Shown piece after piece: positions 17,219 to 26,061 of a DNA stretch of 64,000 nt (the stretch's first letter is position 1; every line of letters starts with the position of its first letter). The notes beneath the pieces are model-generated. The model ran no database searches. It saw nothing but the letters and a program-made list of their open reading frames with translations, and was not told the origin of the DNA. Source of the stretch: JBBEAM01 sp040882845 (lineage in GTDB: Bacteria; Pseudomonadota; Alphaproteobacteria; Kiloniellales; DSM-21159); the NCBI GenBank assembly GCA_040882845.1, contig JBBEAM010000003.1:46572-110571 (forward strand), read 5' to 3'. Both the position numbers and the translations under genes were made by a program.

Positions 17219-18169
17219 ATGCTCGACAAGGATCTCTACCCCGCCATCGAACCGCATGCCTCGGGCTATCTCCGGGTGGCGCCGCAGCATGAGATCTATT
17301 GGGAGGAGGTCGGCCGCCGCGACGGCCTTCCCGTGGTTTTCCTGCACGGCGGGCCCGGCGCCGGCGCTTCCGCCGATCATCGGCGCTTTTTCGATCCCGC
17401 GCAGTTCCGCGCGCTGCTGTTCGATCAGCGCGGCGCCGGGCGCTCCCGCCCGCACGGCGAGACCGTGGGAAACACCACCGCCGAGCTGATCGCCGACATG
17501 GAGGCGCTGCGCCGGGAGCGGGGCATCGAGCGCTGGCTGCTGTTCGGCGGCTCCTGGGGCTCGACCCTGGCGCTGGCCTACGCCCAGGCGCATCCGGAGC
17601 GGGTCCTCGGGCTGGTGCTGCGCGGTATCTTTCTGGGCACGCGGGCGGAGATCGACTGGTTCCTGACCGGGATGCGGCGCATCTTTCCCGAAGCCTGGGA
17701 GGCTTTCGCCGCGCCGATCCCCGAGGCCGAGCGCGGCGACCTGCTCGGCGCCTATCGGGCCCGGCTGGAGGATCCCGATCCAGATGTTCACCTGCCGGCG
17801 GCGCGGGCCTGGAGCCGCTACGAGGGGGCTTGCTCGACCCTGCTGCCCAGCCCGCAGACCGTTGCCGCCTTCGGCAGCGACCGTCCGGCTCTGAGCCTGG
17901 CGCGGATCGAGGCGCACTACTTCGCCGCCGGCATCTTTCTCGAGGAGGGGGCTCTGCTGGCTGGGATGGACCGGCTTAAAGGGATTCCTGGCGTCATCGT
18001 GCAGGGCCGCTACGACGTGATCTGCCCGCCGCAAACCGCACTGGCACTGCATCGGGCCTGGCCGGACTCCGATCTGGTGATGGTGCCCGACGCCGGGCAC
18101 TCGGCCATGGAACCGGGGATCCGGCGCGCCCTGGTCGGCGCCATGGACCGCTTCCGCAAGGCGGGTTGA
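17219..18169 (+). CDS. pip: proline iminopeptidase
   Basis: This 316-residue alpha/beta hydrolase removes N-terminal proline from peptides in the cytoplasm. HGGPGAG (43-49) forms the oxyanion region, FDQRGAGRSRPHG is the family signature, and GGSWGSTLALAYAQ holds the nucleophile Ser112. The acid and base are in QGRYDVICP and DAGHS. Length matches the family (about 315). The ATG at 17219 is preceded by AAGGAAAA; 11 further in-frame codons upstream are less likely. The sulfotransferase-like gene starts 6 bp downstream. Confidence 0.93.
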   Translation: MLDKDLYPAIEPHASGYLRVAPQHEIYWEEVGRRDGLPVVFLHGGPGAGASADHRRFFDPAQFRALLFDQRGAGRSRPHGETVGNTTAELIADMEALRRERGIERWLLFGGSWGSTLALAYAQAHPERVLGLVLRGIFLGTRAEIDWFLTGMRRIFPEAWEAFAAPIPEAERGDLLGAYRARLEDPDPDVHLPAARAWSRYEGACSTLLPSPQTVAAFGSDRPALSLARIEAHYFAAGIFLEEGALLAGMDRLKGIPGVIVQGRYDVICPPQTALALHRAWPDSDLVMVPDAGHSAMEPGIRRALVGAMDRFRKAG

Positions 18170-18175
18170 AGGCGC

Positions 18176-19184
18176 GTGTCCGTCCCTTCGGAGCTGGCCA
18201 ACTGGATCCCCAGCCGCCTGTGGCGGCACCAGGGACAGCCGGCGGTGACCTGGGTCGAACTCGGGACGGAGCGCTTCGACCGGCCGTTCTTTCACGAAAC
18301 CCTGGATGCCGCCCTGGCGCGGCCCGGCGCGCCGGCGCCGCGCCACACCGGGCTGGACGCCCTGATCGAGGAGGCACGCCGCGCCCAGGCCGCCGAAGAG
18401 AGCCTGGCGCCGCCCTCGGGACTGATCTTCCATATGTCGCGCTGCGGCTCCACCCTGGTCTCCTCGACCCTGGCCCAGGAGCCCTCGGCGCTGGTGCTCG
18501 GCGAGCCGAACCCGCTGGGCGACTACTTCGAGATCGCCCAGGCTCTGCCGCCGCAGCGGCGCGGGGCCCTGCTGCGCGCGCTGCTGATCCTGCTCGGCCG
18601 CCGGCGGAGTGGGGAAACACAGTTCACGATCAAGGCGATGAGTCAGCTCGCGGTGTTTCTGCCCTTCCTGCTGCAAACCCTGCCGCAGGCGCGTTGGATC
18701 TTCGTTTACCGCGATCCCCTGGAGGTGCTGGTCTCGCTGATCGAGGGGGAGAGCTTCGTCGCCGGCCTGCACGCCCGTCCGAAGCTGGCCGCGCACTGGG
18801 CCGGGATTCCCGCCGCCGAGGTCGCGGCGCTGCCGCCCGAGGTCTTCGCGGCGCGGATGCTGGGGAGGATCTGCGCGACCGCCGCCGGGGCCGGGGAGCG
18901 CCGGGGCGGGGGCCCCCGCGCCCGCTCGGATGCGGGCGCTGGCCTATCCCTGGCCGGCGGAGGCGCTGATCGCGCGCGCCGCCCCCTTCCTCGGCATCGA
19001 GATGAACGCGGCGGCGCGGCAGGCGGCGCTTGAGCGCGCCGGACAGGATGCCAAGCAGCCCGGCCGGGCTTTCCGGGAGGACGGCGCGGCGAAACGGGCG
19101 CGCGCCAGCGCGGAACTGCGCGCCGCCGCCGCCCGCTGGCTCGACCCGGAGATCGCGCGGCTCAAGGCCCTGCCGCAGCTTTAG
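18176..19184 (+). pseudogene. sulfotransferase-like gene, interrupted by a single-base frameshift
   Basis: The first part (GTG start at 18176) reads clearly as a sulfotransferase: HMSRCGSTLVSSTLAQE is the PAPS 5'-phosphosulfate loop and WIFVYRDPLEVLVSLIEGES the 3'-phosphate site. After RICATAAGAG the frame turns into low-quality Gly/Arg-rich sequence ending at 19033, while the +1 frame from about 18890 continues sensibly (MRALAYPWPAEALIARAAPF...) to a TAG at 19184. Removing one G from the G-run at 18893-18896 restores one 335-residue protein. It is either a true frameshift or a base-calling error. The stop shares TTAG with the convergent CBS gene. Confidence 0.7.
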
Positions 19185-19594
19185 GCGGCCTTAGAAATCT
19201 TCCGCAGGGCCTCGCCGGCGGCCTGATTCTGCCCGTCTTTCGCGATGTCACCGAGGGAGATCACTCCGACGAGGTTCTTCTCGCGATCGACCACGGGGAA
19301 GCGGCGCACCGCCATGTCGCCCATGTTGCGGGCTGCCTCGTCGACCGAGACGTCGTCGTAGAGATAGAAAACCTCGTCCGACATCGCTTCTTTCGCGGGG
19401 ATATCTGCCCCTTTGTTCTCGGCTAGCACGCGGACCGCGAGATCTCGGTCGGTCAGAATCCCAATCAGCTTGTCGTTCTCGGCGACCGGCAGCATGCCGA
19501 GATCGCCGTCGCGCATCTTGCGCGCCACATCGCCGACGGGCGTGTCCGGGCCGACGACTTCCGTCGTTGGAGTCATGATGTCCTTTGTATTCAT
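19181..19594 (-). CDS. CBS-domain-pair protein
   Basis: Two CBS domains fill the 137 residues: MTPTTEVVGPDTPVGDVARKM through GILTDRDLAVRV, then VDEAARNMGDMAVRRFPVVD through VGVISLGDIA. CBS pairs bind adenosyl ligands (ATP, AMP, SAM) and often serve as energy sensors. There is no attached catalytic domain, so it probably acts as a free-standing regulator. I prefer ATG 19592-19594 over the adjacent GTG (19595-19597) because GGAGA then sits 7 bp upstream. It lies convergent to the interrupted sulfotransferase and divergent from the oxygenase gene. Confidence 0.88.
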   Translation of the reverse strand: MNTKDIMTPTTEVVGPDTPVGDVARKMRDGDLGMLPVAENDKLIGILTDRDLAVRVLAENKGADIPAKEAMSDEVFYLYDDVSVDEAARNMGDMAVRRFPVVDREKNLVGVISLGDIAKDGQNQAAGEALRKISKAA

Positions 19595-19806
19595 CACGGC
19601 ATCTCCTTTCCTGCTTTCTGCGAGACTCCACCCTTCAGTCGCAGGTAGTGGCCGCCGCCGGGCGATTTCAAGCCTTCGTCCTGTGTCTCTTTCAAGGCTG
19701 GCGGGCTTGCCTTTGCCGTTGCGTCATGGCCCACTGGCGCCGATTCGGCCGGGTCCGAGTCGCGAGCGGGACTCGCGATGCGGCCAGCAGGGGTGAGAGA
19801 CACGGC

Positions 19807-20736
19807 ATGGCCAGTGCGAAGATGGCGGAGCGACGGGATGGCGGTGTCCTCGAGCGGATGAACGCAGGCGCCGCCCTGGTCGAAGCCGGACTGAGCGCGG
19901 ACTGCCGCGCGGCCCTGGCCGAGCTGGCCGCGGGCCGGCGTCCCTACGTCGTCACCGCGCCGATCGGCGGCGGCGGCGCGGCCGGCGCGGCGATCTCCGA
20001 GGACTGGGCCGAGCAGATCGCGCTGGGCTGCGTGCAGCTTCTCGGGGCGCTGCCCACGGCCTACGCCACGGAGAACGGCGGCAAGCTGGTGCGCGAGGTG
20101 CGTCCGGAGCTGGGCTACGAAACCGAGCGCAGCAGTCACGGCCGGGTCGACCTGCCGATGCACAGCGACATGACCTACCTGCGCTTTCCCGGCGAGGAGG
20201 AGCATCCCCTGCCGTCGCTCGCCCCGGATTACCTGGTCTTCGCCTGCGTCGCCAACGACGCCAGCGTGCCGATGCGCCTGGTCACGCTGGAGCGGATTCT
20301 CTCCGCCCTGCCGCGCCATCATCAGGAGGCGCTACGCTCCCCCTTCTTCAGCGTGCGCAGCCCGGAATCGGTCAAGCCGAGCAGCACCGTGCCGGATCTG
20401 CCGCTGCTGCTCAGCCATCCGCGCTGGGGGGAGATGCTGCGCTACAACTTCGCCTACTGCGCCGCCGAGCGCGAGGACGGCTGGACGGCGCTCTCGGCGC
20501 TGGCCGACTTCGTACTGCAGGAGGAGGCCGGCGAGTACGCCGCGCCGGCGCCGGGCGCGCTGCTGGTGCTCGACAACCGCCGGGTGATCCATGGCCGCGG
20601 GCCGATCTTCCCGACCGCCGAGATCAATGGCGAGAGGCGCCTGCCCAAGCGCTGGTTCAAGCGGATCTACGCCCTGCGGGCCGAGACCGGGCTGACCGGG
20701 CCCGGCGCCGAGGAGCCCTTCATCCAGCCGGGCTGA
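19807..20736 (+). CDS. TauD/clavaminate synthase-like Fe(II)/2-oxoglutarate oxygenase
   Basis: The 309-residue protein shows the facial triad of this superfamily: LPMHSDMTYLRFP holds His119 and Asp121, and VLDNRRVIHGRGP holds the distal His262, followed by RWFKRIYAL with the Arg for 2-oxoglutarate. The layout (late second His, large insert) resembles the clavaminate synthase and asparagine-oxygenase branch more than taurine dioxygenase. Substrate unknown. ATG 19807 is preceded by GGGGTGAGAG. A sulfotransferase-like gene is close by on the same strand, but separated by the reversed CBS gene. Confidence 0.75.
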   Translation: MASAKMAERRDGGVLERMNAGAALVEAGLSADCRAALAELAAGRRPYVVTAPIGGGGAAGAAISEDWAEQIALGCVQLLGALPTAYATENGGKLVREVRPELGYETERSSHGRVDLPMHSDMTYLRFPGEEEHPLPSLAPDYLVFACVANDASVPMRLVTLERILSALPRHHQEALRSPFFSVRSPESVKPSSTVPDLPLLLSHPRWGEMLRYNFAYCAAEREDGWTALSALADFVLQEEAGEYAAPAPGALLVLDNRRVIHGRGPIFPTAEINGERRLPKRWFKRIYALRAETGLTGPGAEEPFIQPG

Positions 20737-20753
20737 CCCGGCAGTTCGGGGGC

Positions 20754-20782
20754 TTGGGCCGCCTCGACCTGCCTGCTATAAG
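20754..20782 (+). promoter_or_regulatory. promoter of tRNA-Arg
   Basis: TTGGGC (20754-20759) and TATAAG (20777-20782) are 17 bp apart, ending 10 bp before the mature tRNA 5' end at 20793. The position fits a start just ahead of the tRNA, with very little leader to remove. Confidence 0.6.
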
Positions 20783-20792
20783 GGCAGCGTGC

Positions 20793-20869
20793 GGCCCCGT
20801 AGCTCAGTAGGATAGAGCGACAGATTCCTAATCTGTAGGTCACTGGTTCGAATCCAGTCGGGGTCGCCA
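20793..20869 (+). tRNA. tRNA-Arg (anticodon CCT)
   Basis: A complete 77-nt cloverleaf can be folded. The acceptor stem is GGCCCCG/CGGGGTC with one G-T pair; the D stem is GCTC/GAGC; the anticodon stem is ACAGA/TCTGT around the loop TTCCTAA, giving anticodon CCT (reads AGG, Arg); the T arm is ACTGG-TTCGAAT-CCAGT. The CCA end is encoded (20867-20869). It stands alone between the oxygenase gene and a small open frame. No integrase or duplicated 3' end nearby suggests use as an attachment site. Confidence 0.97.
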
Positions 20870-21102
20870 GGTTTCCTGCTGCGCACGCCGACTTAGAAAA
20901 ATCTCTTGGATTCTGTCATAAGTAGTAACGCGGGCGCAGGGCTGGCGATAATTTCTGCGGCAAGGGTCCGGGTGCTGGCGCGCCGGGGAAAATCGTCCCC
21001 CACGCCGATCCGGCCACCGCTCCGGACCCGGCCTATCCGTATTCCGCGGGAGCTATTTGCGGACTACGGGAGACTTTTGAAAGCACCGAGGGGAGAGCGC
21101 AC

Positions 21103-21297
21103 ATGACCGCATCCGGCAACCACGAAGTCCTGGAGCACGCCATCGCCCATCTCCTGCTGCTGGCCGAGGAGGCGCCGGCGGAGATCGCCGAGGAGATGCG
21201 CCACATCGCGGCCCGCTTGCAGGCGCTGTATTTCTCGCCCTTCTTCGACAACCTTGCGAGGCAGAACGAAATTCCAGGCGAGATTCCCTCGCGCTAG
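21103..21297 (+). CDS. small hypothetical protein (64 aa)
   Basis: A short acidic helical protein is predicted: HEVLEHAIAHLLLLAEEA then PAEIAEEMRHIAARLQALYF. GGGAGAG precedes the ATG at a good distance and the amino-acid make-up looks like a real protein, unlike the other frames here. No family was recognised. It may be cotranscribed with nothing; the next gene starts 133 bp on. Confidence 0.5.
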   Translation: MTASGNHEVLEHAIAHLLLLAEEAPAEIAEEMRHIAARLQALYFSPFFDNLARQNEIPGEIPSR

Positions 21298-21430
21298 CCG
21301 CGGCATGCACGCCGCCCGATTAACGCCGCGCCGATTGGTTTAGGCGCGCTTCGGCTTACGTGATACTTCTCCAAGCCATGGATACTTATAAATTTCCATG
21401 CGCCGCAGTGCCGCGCCGCCAGGTGCGTGC

Positions 21431-22201
21431 ATGATCGACTCTTCACGCAATTCCGTGAACAGCCCGCTGATGCGCAAGCTTGCCCAGTGCATCGAACTCG
21501 ATTCGGCCGCGCGGATGCGCCTGCAGGAATTCGAGGCGGCGGTCAAGCCGCTGCCTCCGGGCGCAGACCTGATCAAGGAGAACTCGCCTTACGAGCAAGC
21601 CGGCGTGGTGGTCGAGGGCTGGTGCCTGAAATACAAGCTGCTCGACGACGGCCGGCGCCAGGTGATCAACTTCGTGCTGCCCGGCGGCTTCATCGGGCTG
21701 CACGCCAACGTCTTCGAGATCGCCGACCATTCGGTGTCCACGCTGACCGCCTGCCAGGTTTCCCGCTTCGATCCGCAGCAGATCACCAAGACCTTCTCGG
21801 AGCTGCCGCGGCTCGCCGCCGCCATCGTCTGGGATCACGCCCGCGAGGAGGCGGTGCTGATGGAGCGCCTGGCCAGTCTGGGTCGCCGCTCGGCCTACGA
21901 ACGCTTCGCCCACCTGCTGGTCGAACTGACGGTGCTGCTGTCGCGGCGGAGCGAGGAACTGCCGCGTAAGGTCGTCCTGCCGATCACTCAGGCGGTGATC
22001 GCCGATACCTTGGGGCTGAGCCCCGTCCATGTCAGCCGCACCATTCAGCGGCTGCGCCGCGACGGGCTGATCGAGGACGGGCGGCAACGCGGTATCGCCC
22101 TCTGCGACCTTGCAGGTCTGATGCGGGTCTGCGGCTTCGACGAGACCTATCTGCACCAAGACGCCCTGCCCAAGCAGACGCAGCGGCGAATCGGGGCGTA
22201 G
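21431..22201 (+). CDS. Crp/Fnr-family transcriptional regulator
   Basis: The N-terminal cyclic-nucleotide-binding-type beta-barrel (about 30-135; GVVVEGWCLKYKLLDDGRR, VLPGGFIGLHANVFE) is followed by the long dimer helix and a C-terminal winged helix (ITQAVIADTLGLSPVHVSRT, RLRRDGLIEDG). There is no N-terminal Cys cluster, so it is not an oxygen-sensing FNR. The typical cAMP-binding signature (GE-x-RS-A) is not visible, so the ligand is unknown. ATG 21431 was chosen over an in-frame codon 33 bp upstream. Length 256 residues, longer than Crp but normal for alphaproteobacterial members. Confidence 0.87.
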   Translation: MIDSSRNSVNSPLMRKLAQCIELDSAARMRLQEFEAAVKPLPPGADLIKENSPYEQAGVVVEGWCLKYKLLDDGRRQVINFVLPGGFIGLHANVFEIADHSVSTLTACQVSRFDPQQITKTFSELPRLAAAIVWDHAREEAVLMERLASLGRRSAYERFAHLLVELTVLLSRRSEELPRKVVLPITQAVIADTLGLSPVHVSRTIQRLRRDGLIEDGRQRGIALCDLAGLMRVCGFDETYLHQDALPKQTQRRIGA

Positions 22202-22212
22202 AGCCCGCGGCC

Positions 22213-23028
22213 CTACTCCGTCACCTTCCCCCAGGCGGCCCAGGCGCGGGCGACCAGGGCGATCTCGCCGTCGGGGTCGCGGGGCAGGCGGGCCTCCAGC
22301 TTGGCGCGCAGCGCCTCGCGTTGCTCCTCCTGCAAGCCGACGCAGTAGCTCGGCGCCGTGCCCTGGCCGCCGAGGAAGGGCGCCCAGTAGTCGTCGAAGC
22401 CGGTAAAGGAGGCGATAATGTCGATGTTGCGGACGATCACGTTGCTCAGCCCGGCCGCCTCGAAGGCCTGGCGCAGCGGCTCCGGCCGGCAGAGGGCCGA
22501 GCGCGTGCCCTTGTCCCAGGCCTCTGCCGCGGGGTCGAGCTCGCGCGCGGCGTCCCAGAAGGTCCGCAGGTACTGCATGTGCCCGGCGTGGTCCCAGAGA
22601 TAGGCGGAAACCACCCCGCCCGGCTTGACCACTCGCAGCATCTCGGCCAATGCCTTGGCCGGATCCTCCACCACGTTGAGGGCGAGGCCGGAGACCGCCA
22701 GCTCGACGCTGTCGTCGGCCAGCGGCAAGGCTTCGGCCGAGCCGGATTCGAAGACCGCGCGCAGATCCTCGATACGCCCCCGCGCGGTTTCCAAATAGCC
22801 GTCGTAGCGGTCCACGGCAGTCACCACCCGCGGGTTGGCGCGCTCCAGGATCGCCTGGGTCAGCGGCCCGGTGCCGCAGCCGACATCGACCCAACCGAGG
22901 TAGGGCGCGGCCTGCAGCCAGTCCACGAACTCGGCGGCGACGCGCCGGCTCCAGCGGCCCATGTAGTACTCGTAGGCGTCGCCTTCCGCCCAGGTCTCCT
23001 GCAGGGTTACGACGGCGGGGTCGCTCAT
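22213..23028 (-). CDS. class I SAM-dependent methyltransferase
   Basis: WVDVGCGTGPLTQAILE (about 41-57) is SAM motif I, VVTAVDRYDGYLETA the acidic ribose-binding segment, and SAEALPLADDSVELAVSGLALN motifs II/III, as in the Methyltransf_11/25 group. EMLRVVKPGGVVSAYLWD completes the core. An AGGAG site lies just before the ATG at 23026-23028. The substrate is not readable; the UbiE-like look of the core is not enough to name one. It is convergent with the Crp/Fnr gene, 11 bp apart. Confidence 0.85.
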   Translation of the reverse strand: MSDPAVVTLQETWAEGDAYEYYMGRWSRRVAAEFVDWLQAAPYLGWVDVGCGTGPLTQAILERANPRVVTAVDRYDGYLETARGRIEDLRAVFESGSAEALPLADDSVELAVSGLALNVVEDPAKALAEMLRVVKPGGVVSAYLWDHAGHMQYLRTFWDAARELDPAAEAWDKGTRSALCRPEPLRQAFEAAGLSNVIVRNIDIIASFTGFDDYWAPFLGGQGTAPSYCVGLQEEQREALRAKLEARLPRDPDGEIALVARAWAAWGKVTE

Positions 23029-23219
23029 TTTGGGGCTCCTTTGAGTTTGGCCAAATGCGTCCAGCCACACATATCCAGTCTAGGCAAGATCGCGCCGCCC
23101 GGCTAGGGCGGTGGCGGTTTCGCGCTTTCCCGGAGAGAAATCTCCTGTTCCTCGCCCTGGACAAGGCGGGATACAGGGCTTAAGCGGGGGAGCGAATCAC
23201 CAACGGTCGGGAGATAAAA

Positions 23220-23447
23220 ATGACTCGGGCAGAGGTCCTGCAGGTGCAGCTCTATCTACGCAATGCCTTCGGCACCGAACGAATCACCGTGCAAGGCCGC
23301 AAGGACAAGGACGACTCCGCCGAGGTGACCCTGGCCGGCGAGTTCGTCGGCGTCGTCTTTCGCGACGATGAGGAGGGCGAGGTTTCCTACGACTTCCACA
23401 TGACGATCCTCAGCGAGGACCTGCCGCCCGCGCCGCACGGCGCCTAA
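23220..23447 (+). CDS. DUF3126 family protein
   Basis: This 75-residue protein (AEVLQVQLYLRNAFGTERITV, then EFVGVVFRDDEEGEVSYDFHMTIL) matches DUF3126, a small alphaproteobacterial family of unknown role. It is predicted to be one compact alpha/beta unit. A GGGAGAT site lies upstream. It stands alone and is convergent with the Mla operon, with a shared terminator between. Confidence 0.88.
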   Translation: MTRAEVLQVQLYLRNAFGTERITVQGRKDKDDSAEVTLAGEFVGVVFRDDEEGEVSYDFHMTILSEDLPPAPHGA

Positions 23448-23461
23448 GGCTCGAGCAAGAT

Positions 23462-23488
23462 CGGATCGCACGGAAACTCTGCGATCCG
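23462..23488. terminator. bidirectional terminator hairpin between DUF3126 gene and Mla operon
   Basis: A perfect 9-bp stem (CGGATCGCA at 23462-23470, TGCGATCCG at 23480-23488) with a 9-nt loop sits in the 52-bp gap between two convergent genes. T-tracts are poor on both sides, slightly better (ATCTTGCT) on the reverse strand. Confidence 0.55.
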
Positions 23489-23499
23489 AGGCTCTGCCT

Positions 23500-24186
23500 C
23501 TAGGACTCCGGCGCCTCGGGTTGCTCCGGAGGCGTGTAACGTTCCTCGCCGGTGAGGATGGTCCAGGCGACGAGATCGCGCAGCACGCCGCCGAGGGCGG
23601 TGTCGAAAGCCTCGACGACGGCCTGGATATTGTCCGCCGCGGCCAGTTCGATCCGTTCGAAGCTCTCCGAAGCGACGATCACCCGGCGCGGCATCTGCAC
23701 CAGCTTGGCGCTGAGATTGACCCGGATACGCGGGCCGGTCCCTGCTTCCAGGTCGTAGTACTCGGCCTGAAACTCGCGCAGCTCGCTCTTCAGAACGAAG
23801 TCGGAGCGCAGGCCGAGGGACTCCCGGCCGATCGAGACGATCCGCTCGGAGTTCTCGAAGGACTCGATCATCAGGGTCTGGACCATCTGCGGCGCCCGGT
23901 CGGTCCAGCTCGAGCGGGCATAGTACTTGACCTCGAGCGGTGCCTGGCTGAGCGCGATGCGGGTCGTCGCCAGGCCGGCGTTGGCCACCGGCGGTTCCAG
24001 CACCAGTTGCCACTCGGCGTAGGGCAGCCCCTCGCTGAAGGTCGACTTCGGCGTCAGGCGGTAGAAATCCGGCGCCGGGCGCTGGCCCGGCACGATGTCG
24101 GTGCAGGCCGGCAGCAGCGCCAGCAGCGGCAGACCCGCGCCGAACTGCAGCAGCCGGCGGCGGTGGAGATCACTGGGTTCCTTCAT
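23500..24186 (-). CDS. ABC-type transport auxiliary lipoprotein (PqiC/MlaA-partner type)
   Basis: A lipoprotein signal (RRRLLQFGAGLPLLALLPAC, lipobox LPAC) begins a 228-residue protein of the ABC_trans_aux family, with the characteristic PDFYRLTPKSTF near the processed N-terminus and FEAFDTALG-like end (VVEAFDTALGGVLRDLVAW). Family members partner MCE proteins in periplasmic lipid transport (PqiC with PqiB). It is last in the operon and overlaps mlaD by 17 bp. Likely anchored in the outer membrane and forms the outer-membrane end of the transport path, by analogy with PqiC. Confidence 0.88.
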   Translation of the reverse strand: MKEPSDLHRRRLLQFGAGLPLLALLPACTDIVPGQRPAPDFYRLTPKSTFSEGLPYAEWQLVLEPPVANAGLATTRIALSQAPLEVKYYARSSWTDRAPQMVQTLMIESFENSERIVSIGRESLGLRSDFVLKSELREFQAEYYDLEAGTGPRIRVNLSAKLVQMPRRVIVASESFERIELAAADNIQAVVEAFDTALGGVLRDLVAWTILTGEERYTPPEQPEAPES

Positions 24187-25201
24187 AGCCTTCCTGTGGG
24201 TCGCCGAAAAGGAAACGGGCCGGGTCGCGTTCGACCTCAGTGGTGACGCGGTTGAGGCCGGTGATCAGCTGCCGTGCTTCGGTCAGCAGATTGGCCAGCT
24301 CATAGAGGCCGGTCGCGGTGAAGTCGCGCAGCGGCTCGCGGTTCTCCGCCACCATGCCCTGGATCTGGTCGGACATGCTACGGATGCTGGTGGCGGCGTC
24401 GCGGAACTCGGCCATCATCGCCTGGACGTCCTGCTGGCCACCCTTGACCGCGTCGTCGAGCGTGGTTGCGAGCTGCTGCACCGAGGTCAGAGTGCCTTCG
24501 GTGCGCGCCGCCAGGACCTGGGCGCGCTCCGAGAGGTCGAGGGCCAGCTCGTTGACCGTGGCGCTCATCTCGCGCAGGTTGGCCATGGTGGCCGAGGCAT
24601 CCTGCATCAGCGCGCCGACCGTCTCCTTGTTCTCCGCCAGCGTGGCTGTGAAACCGGCCATGTTGCGCATCACGGCCGAGAAGTTCTGCTGATTTTCCTC
24701 CCCGAGCAAGGCGTTGGCGCGGGTCAGCAGCAGGTTGACGTTGGCGATCACCTCCGGCGCCCCCTCCAGGACCCTGGACAGGGCCGAGGGCTGCGAGGGG
24801 ATTTCCGGGAGATCCTCGCCGCTGGCGGCGGTCAGCTCAGGCGCGCTTGTGGTGCCGCCCGAGAGCAGCACATAGCGGCCGCCGGTGATTCCTTCCATCT
24901 CCAGGCTGGCGACGGTATCGCGCTTGACGGGAACGTCGTTCTGCAACTCGACTTCGACGATCACCCGTCCCGGAGTTTCCGGGTCGAGCTTGATCTCGCT
25001 CACCGCGCCGACGGCGACGCCGCTGTAGCGCACGGCATTGCCGACAGACAGGCCGGTCACCGAATCCTCGAAGACGATGTTGTAGCTGTCGAAGCCGACC
25101 TCGCCCTGGAATTTGGCGAGCCAGATGACGAAGCCGAATAGCGCGGCGACGAACAGCAGGACGAAGCCGCCGACCAGCAGATGATTGGCGCGGGTTTCCA
25201 T
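24170..25201 (-). CDS. mlaD: MlaD-type MCE-domain protein
   Basis: One N-terminal membrane helix (LLVGGFVLLFVAALFGFVIW) anchors a periplasmic MCE domain (about 40-120; NAVRYSGVAVGAVSEIKLDP). A long helical region with repeated LATTLDDAVKG and MSATVNELALDLSE-type heptads follows. MCE proteins form hexameric rings that pass phospholipids between membranes. 343 residues is longer than E. coli MlaD (about 180) owing to that coiled-coil part, as in the Mycobacterium and chloroplast TGD2-type members. Third gene of the Mla operon. Confidence 0.93.
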   Translation of the reverse strand: METRANHLLVGGFVLLFVAALFGFVIWLAKFQGEVGFDSYNIVFEDSVTGLSVGNAVRYSGVAVGAVSEIKLDPETPGRVIVEVELQNDVPVKRDTVASLEMEGITGGRYVLLSGGTTSAPELTAASGEDLPEIPSQPSALSRVLEGAPEVIANVNLLLTRANALLGEENQQNFSAVMRNMAGFTATLAENKETVGALMQDASATMANLREMSATVNELALDLSERAQVLAARTEGTLTSVQQLATTLDDAVKGGQQDVQAMMAEFRDAATSIRSMSDQIQGMVAENREPLRDFTATGLYELANLLTEARQLITGLNRVTTEVERDPARFLFGDPQEGYEGTQ

Positions 25202-25208
25202 CGCGTCT

Positions 25209-26060
25209 TCAGCTCTCCTCCAGCCTTGTGTCTCCAGCGTCCCGCCGCTTGCCGGCGGTCTCCCGAAGATCGCGCGCGCCAGCCGCGGACCGCCCGCGCG
25301 GGCCGTTGAAATATTCCTGAATCCAAGACGCCGGCTGGCGCATCAGCTCCTCGATGGTGCCGACGGTAACACGTTTGTCGATCAGCACGGAAACCCTGTC
25401 GCAGATCGCGTGCAGGCTGTCCAGATCGTGGGTGACCATGACAACGGTGAGGCCCAGCGCGCGCTGCAGATCGGCGATCAGCTCGTCGAAGCGCGCGGCG
25501 CCGATCGGGTCGAGTCCGGCAGTGGGCTCGTCGAGAAACAGGATATCGGGGTCGAGGGCCAGGGCGCGGGCCAGCCCGGCGCGCTTGCGCATGCCGCCGG
25601 ACAGCTGCGCCGGCAGCTTGTTGGCGGCGTCGGCCTGCAGGCCCGACAGGGTGATCTTGACCGCCGCGATCTCGCGGCGCAGGGCCGCGGAGAGCCTGGT
25701 GTGCTGCTTCAGCGGCACCTCGATGTTCTGGGCCACGCTCAGGGAGGAGAACAGCGCGCCGTCCTGGAACAGCACGCCGGTGCGCCGCTGGATCTCGCGC
25801 AGTTCCGCGCCGCTGGCCCGGGTCACCGAGCGGTCGAAAATCCGCACCTCGCCCGCGGCCGGGCGAATCAGGCCGATGATGCTGCGCAGCAGCACCGACT
25901 TGCCGGTGCCCGAGCCGCCGACCAGGCCCATGACCTCGCCCCGGCGCACCGAGAAATCCAGATCCTGATGCACCACCTGGCTGCCGAACTGGGTGCGCAG
26001 GCCGCGCACCTCGATGACGTTCTCCGGGGCCTGCTGCATGGCGGGCTGCTTCTCCGCCAT
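25209..26060 (-). CDS. mlaF: Mla-type ABC transporter ATP-binding protein
   Basis: Walker A is GGSGTGKS (residues about 49-56), the signature is LSGGMRKRAGLARALAL, and Walker B is ILFLDEPTAGLDP, the 'GGM' variant of the signature that marks the MlaF group. H-loop is VTHDLD. It powers lipid transport from the cytoplasmic face of the inner membrane with the MlaE permease. The last 40 residues (Arg/Ala-rich) are a variable tail. Gap to mlaE is one base and to mlaD 7 bp, so it is firmly in the operon. Confidence 0.95.
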   Translation of the reverse strand: MAEKQPAMQQAPENVIEVRGLRTQFGSQVVHQDLDFSVRRGEVMGLVGGSGTGKSVLLRSIIGLIRPAAGEVRIFDRSVTRASGAELREIQRRTGVLFQDGALFSSLSVAQNIEVPLKQHTRLSAALRREIAAVKITLSGLQADAANKLPAQLSGGMRKRAGLARALALDPDILFLDEPTAGLDPIGAARFDELIADLQRALGLTVVMVTHDLDSLHAICDRVSVLIDKRVTVGTIEELMRQPASWIQEYFNGPRGRSAAGARDLRETAGKRRDAGDTRLEES

Positions 26061-26061
26061 C

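Noticed and set aside
20793..20869. tRNA-Arg as a genomic-island attachment site
   Set aside because: No integrase, no duplicated tRNA end and no change in gene type next to it.
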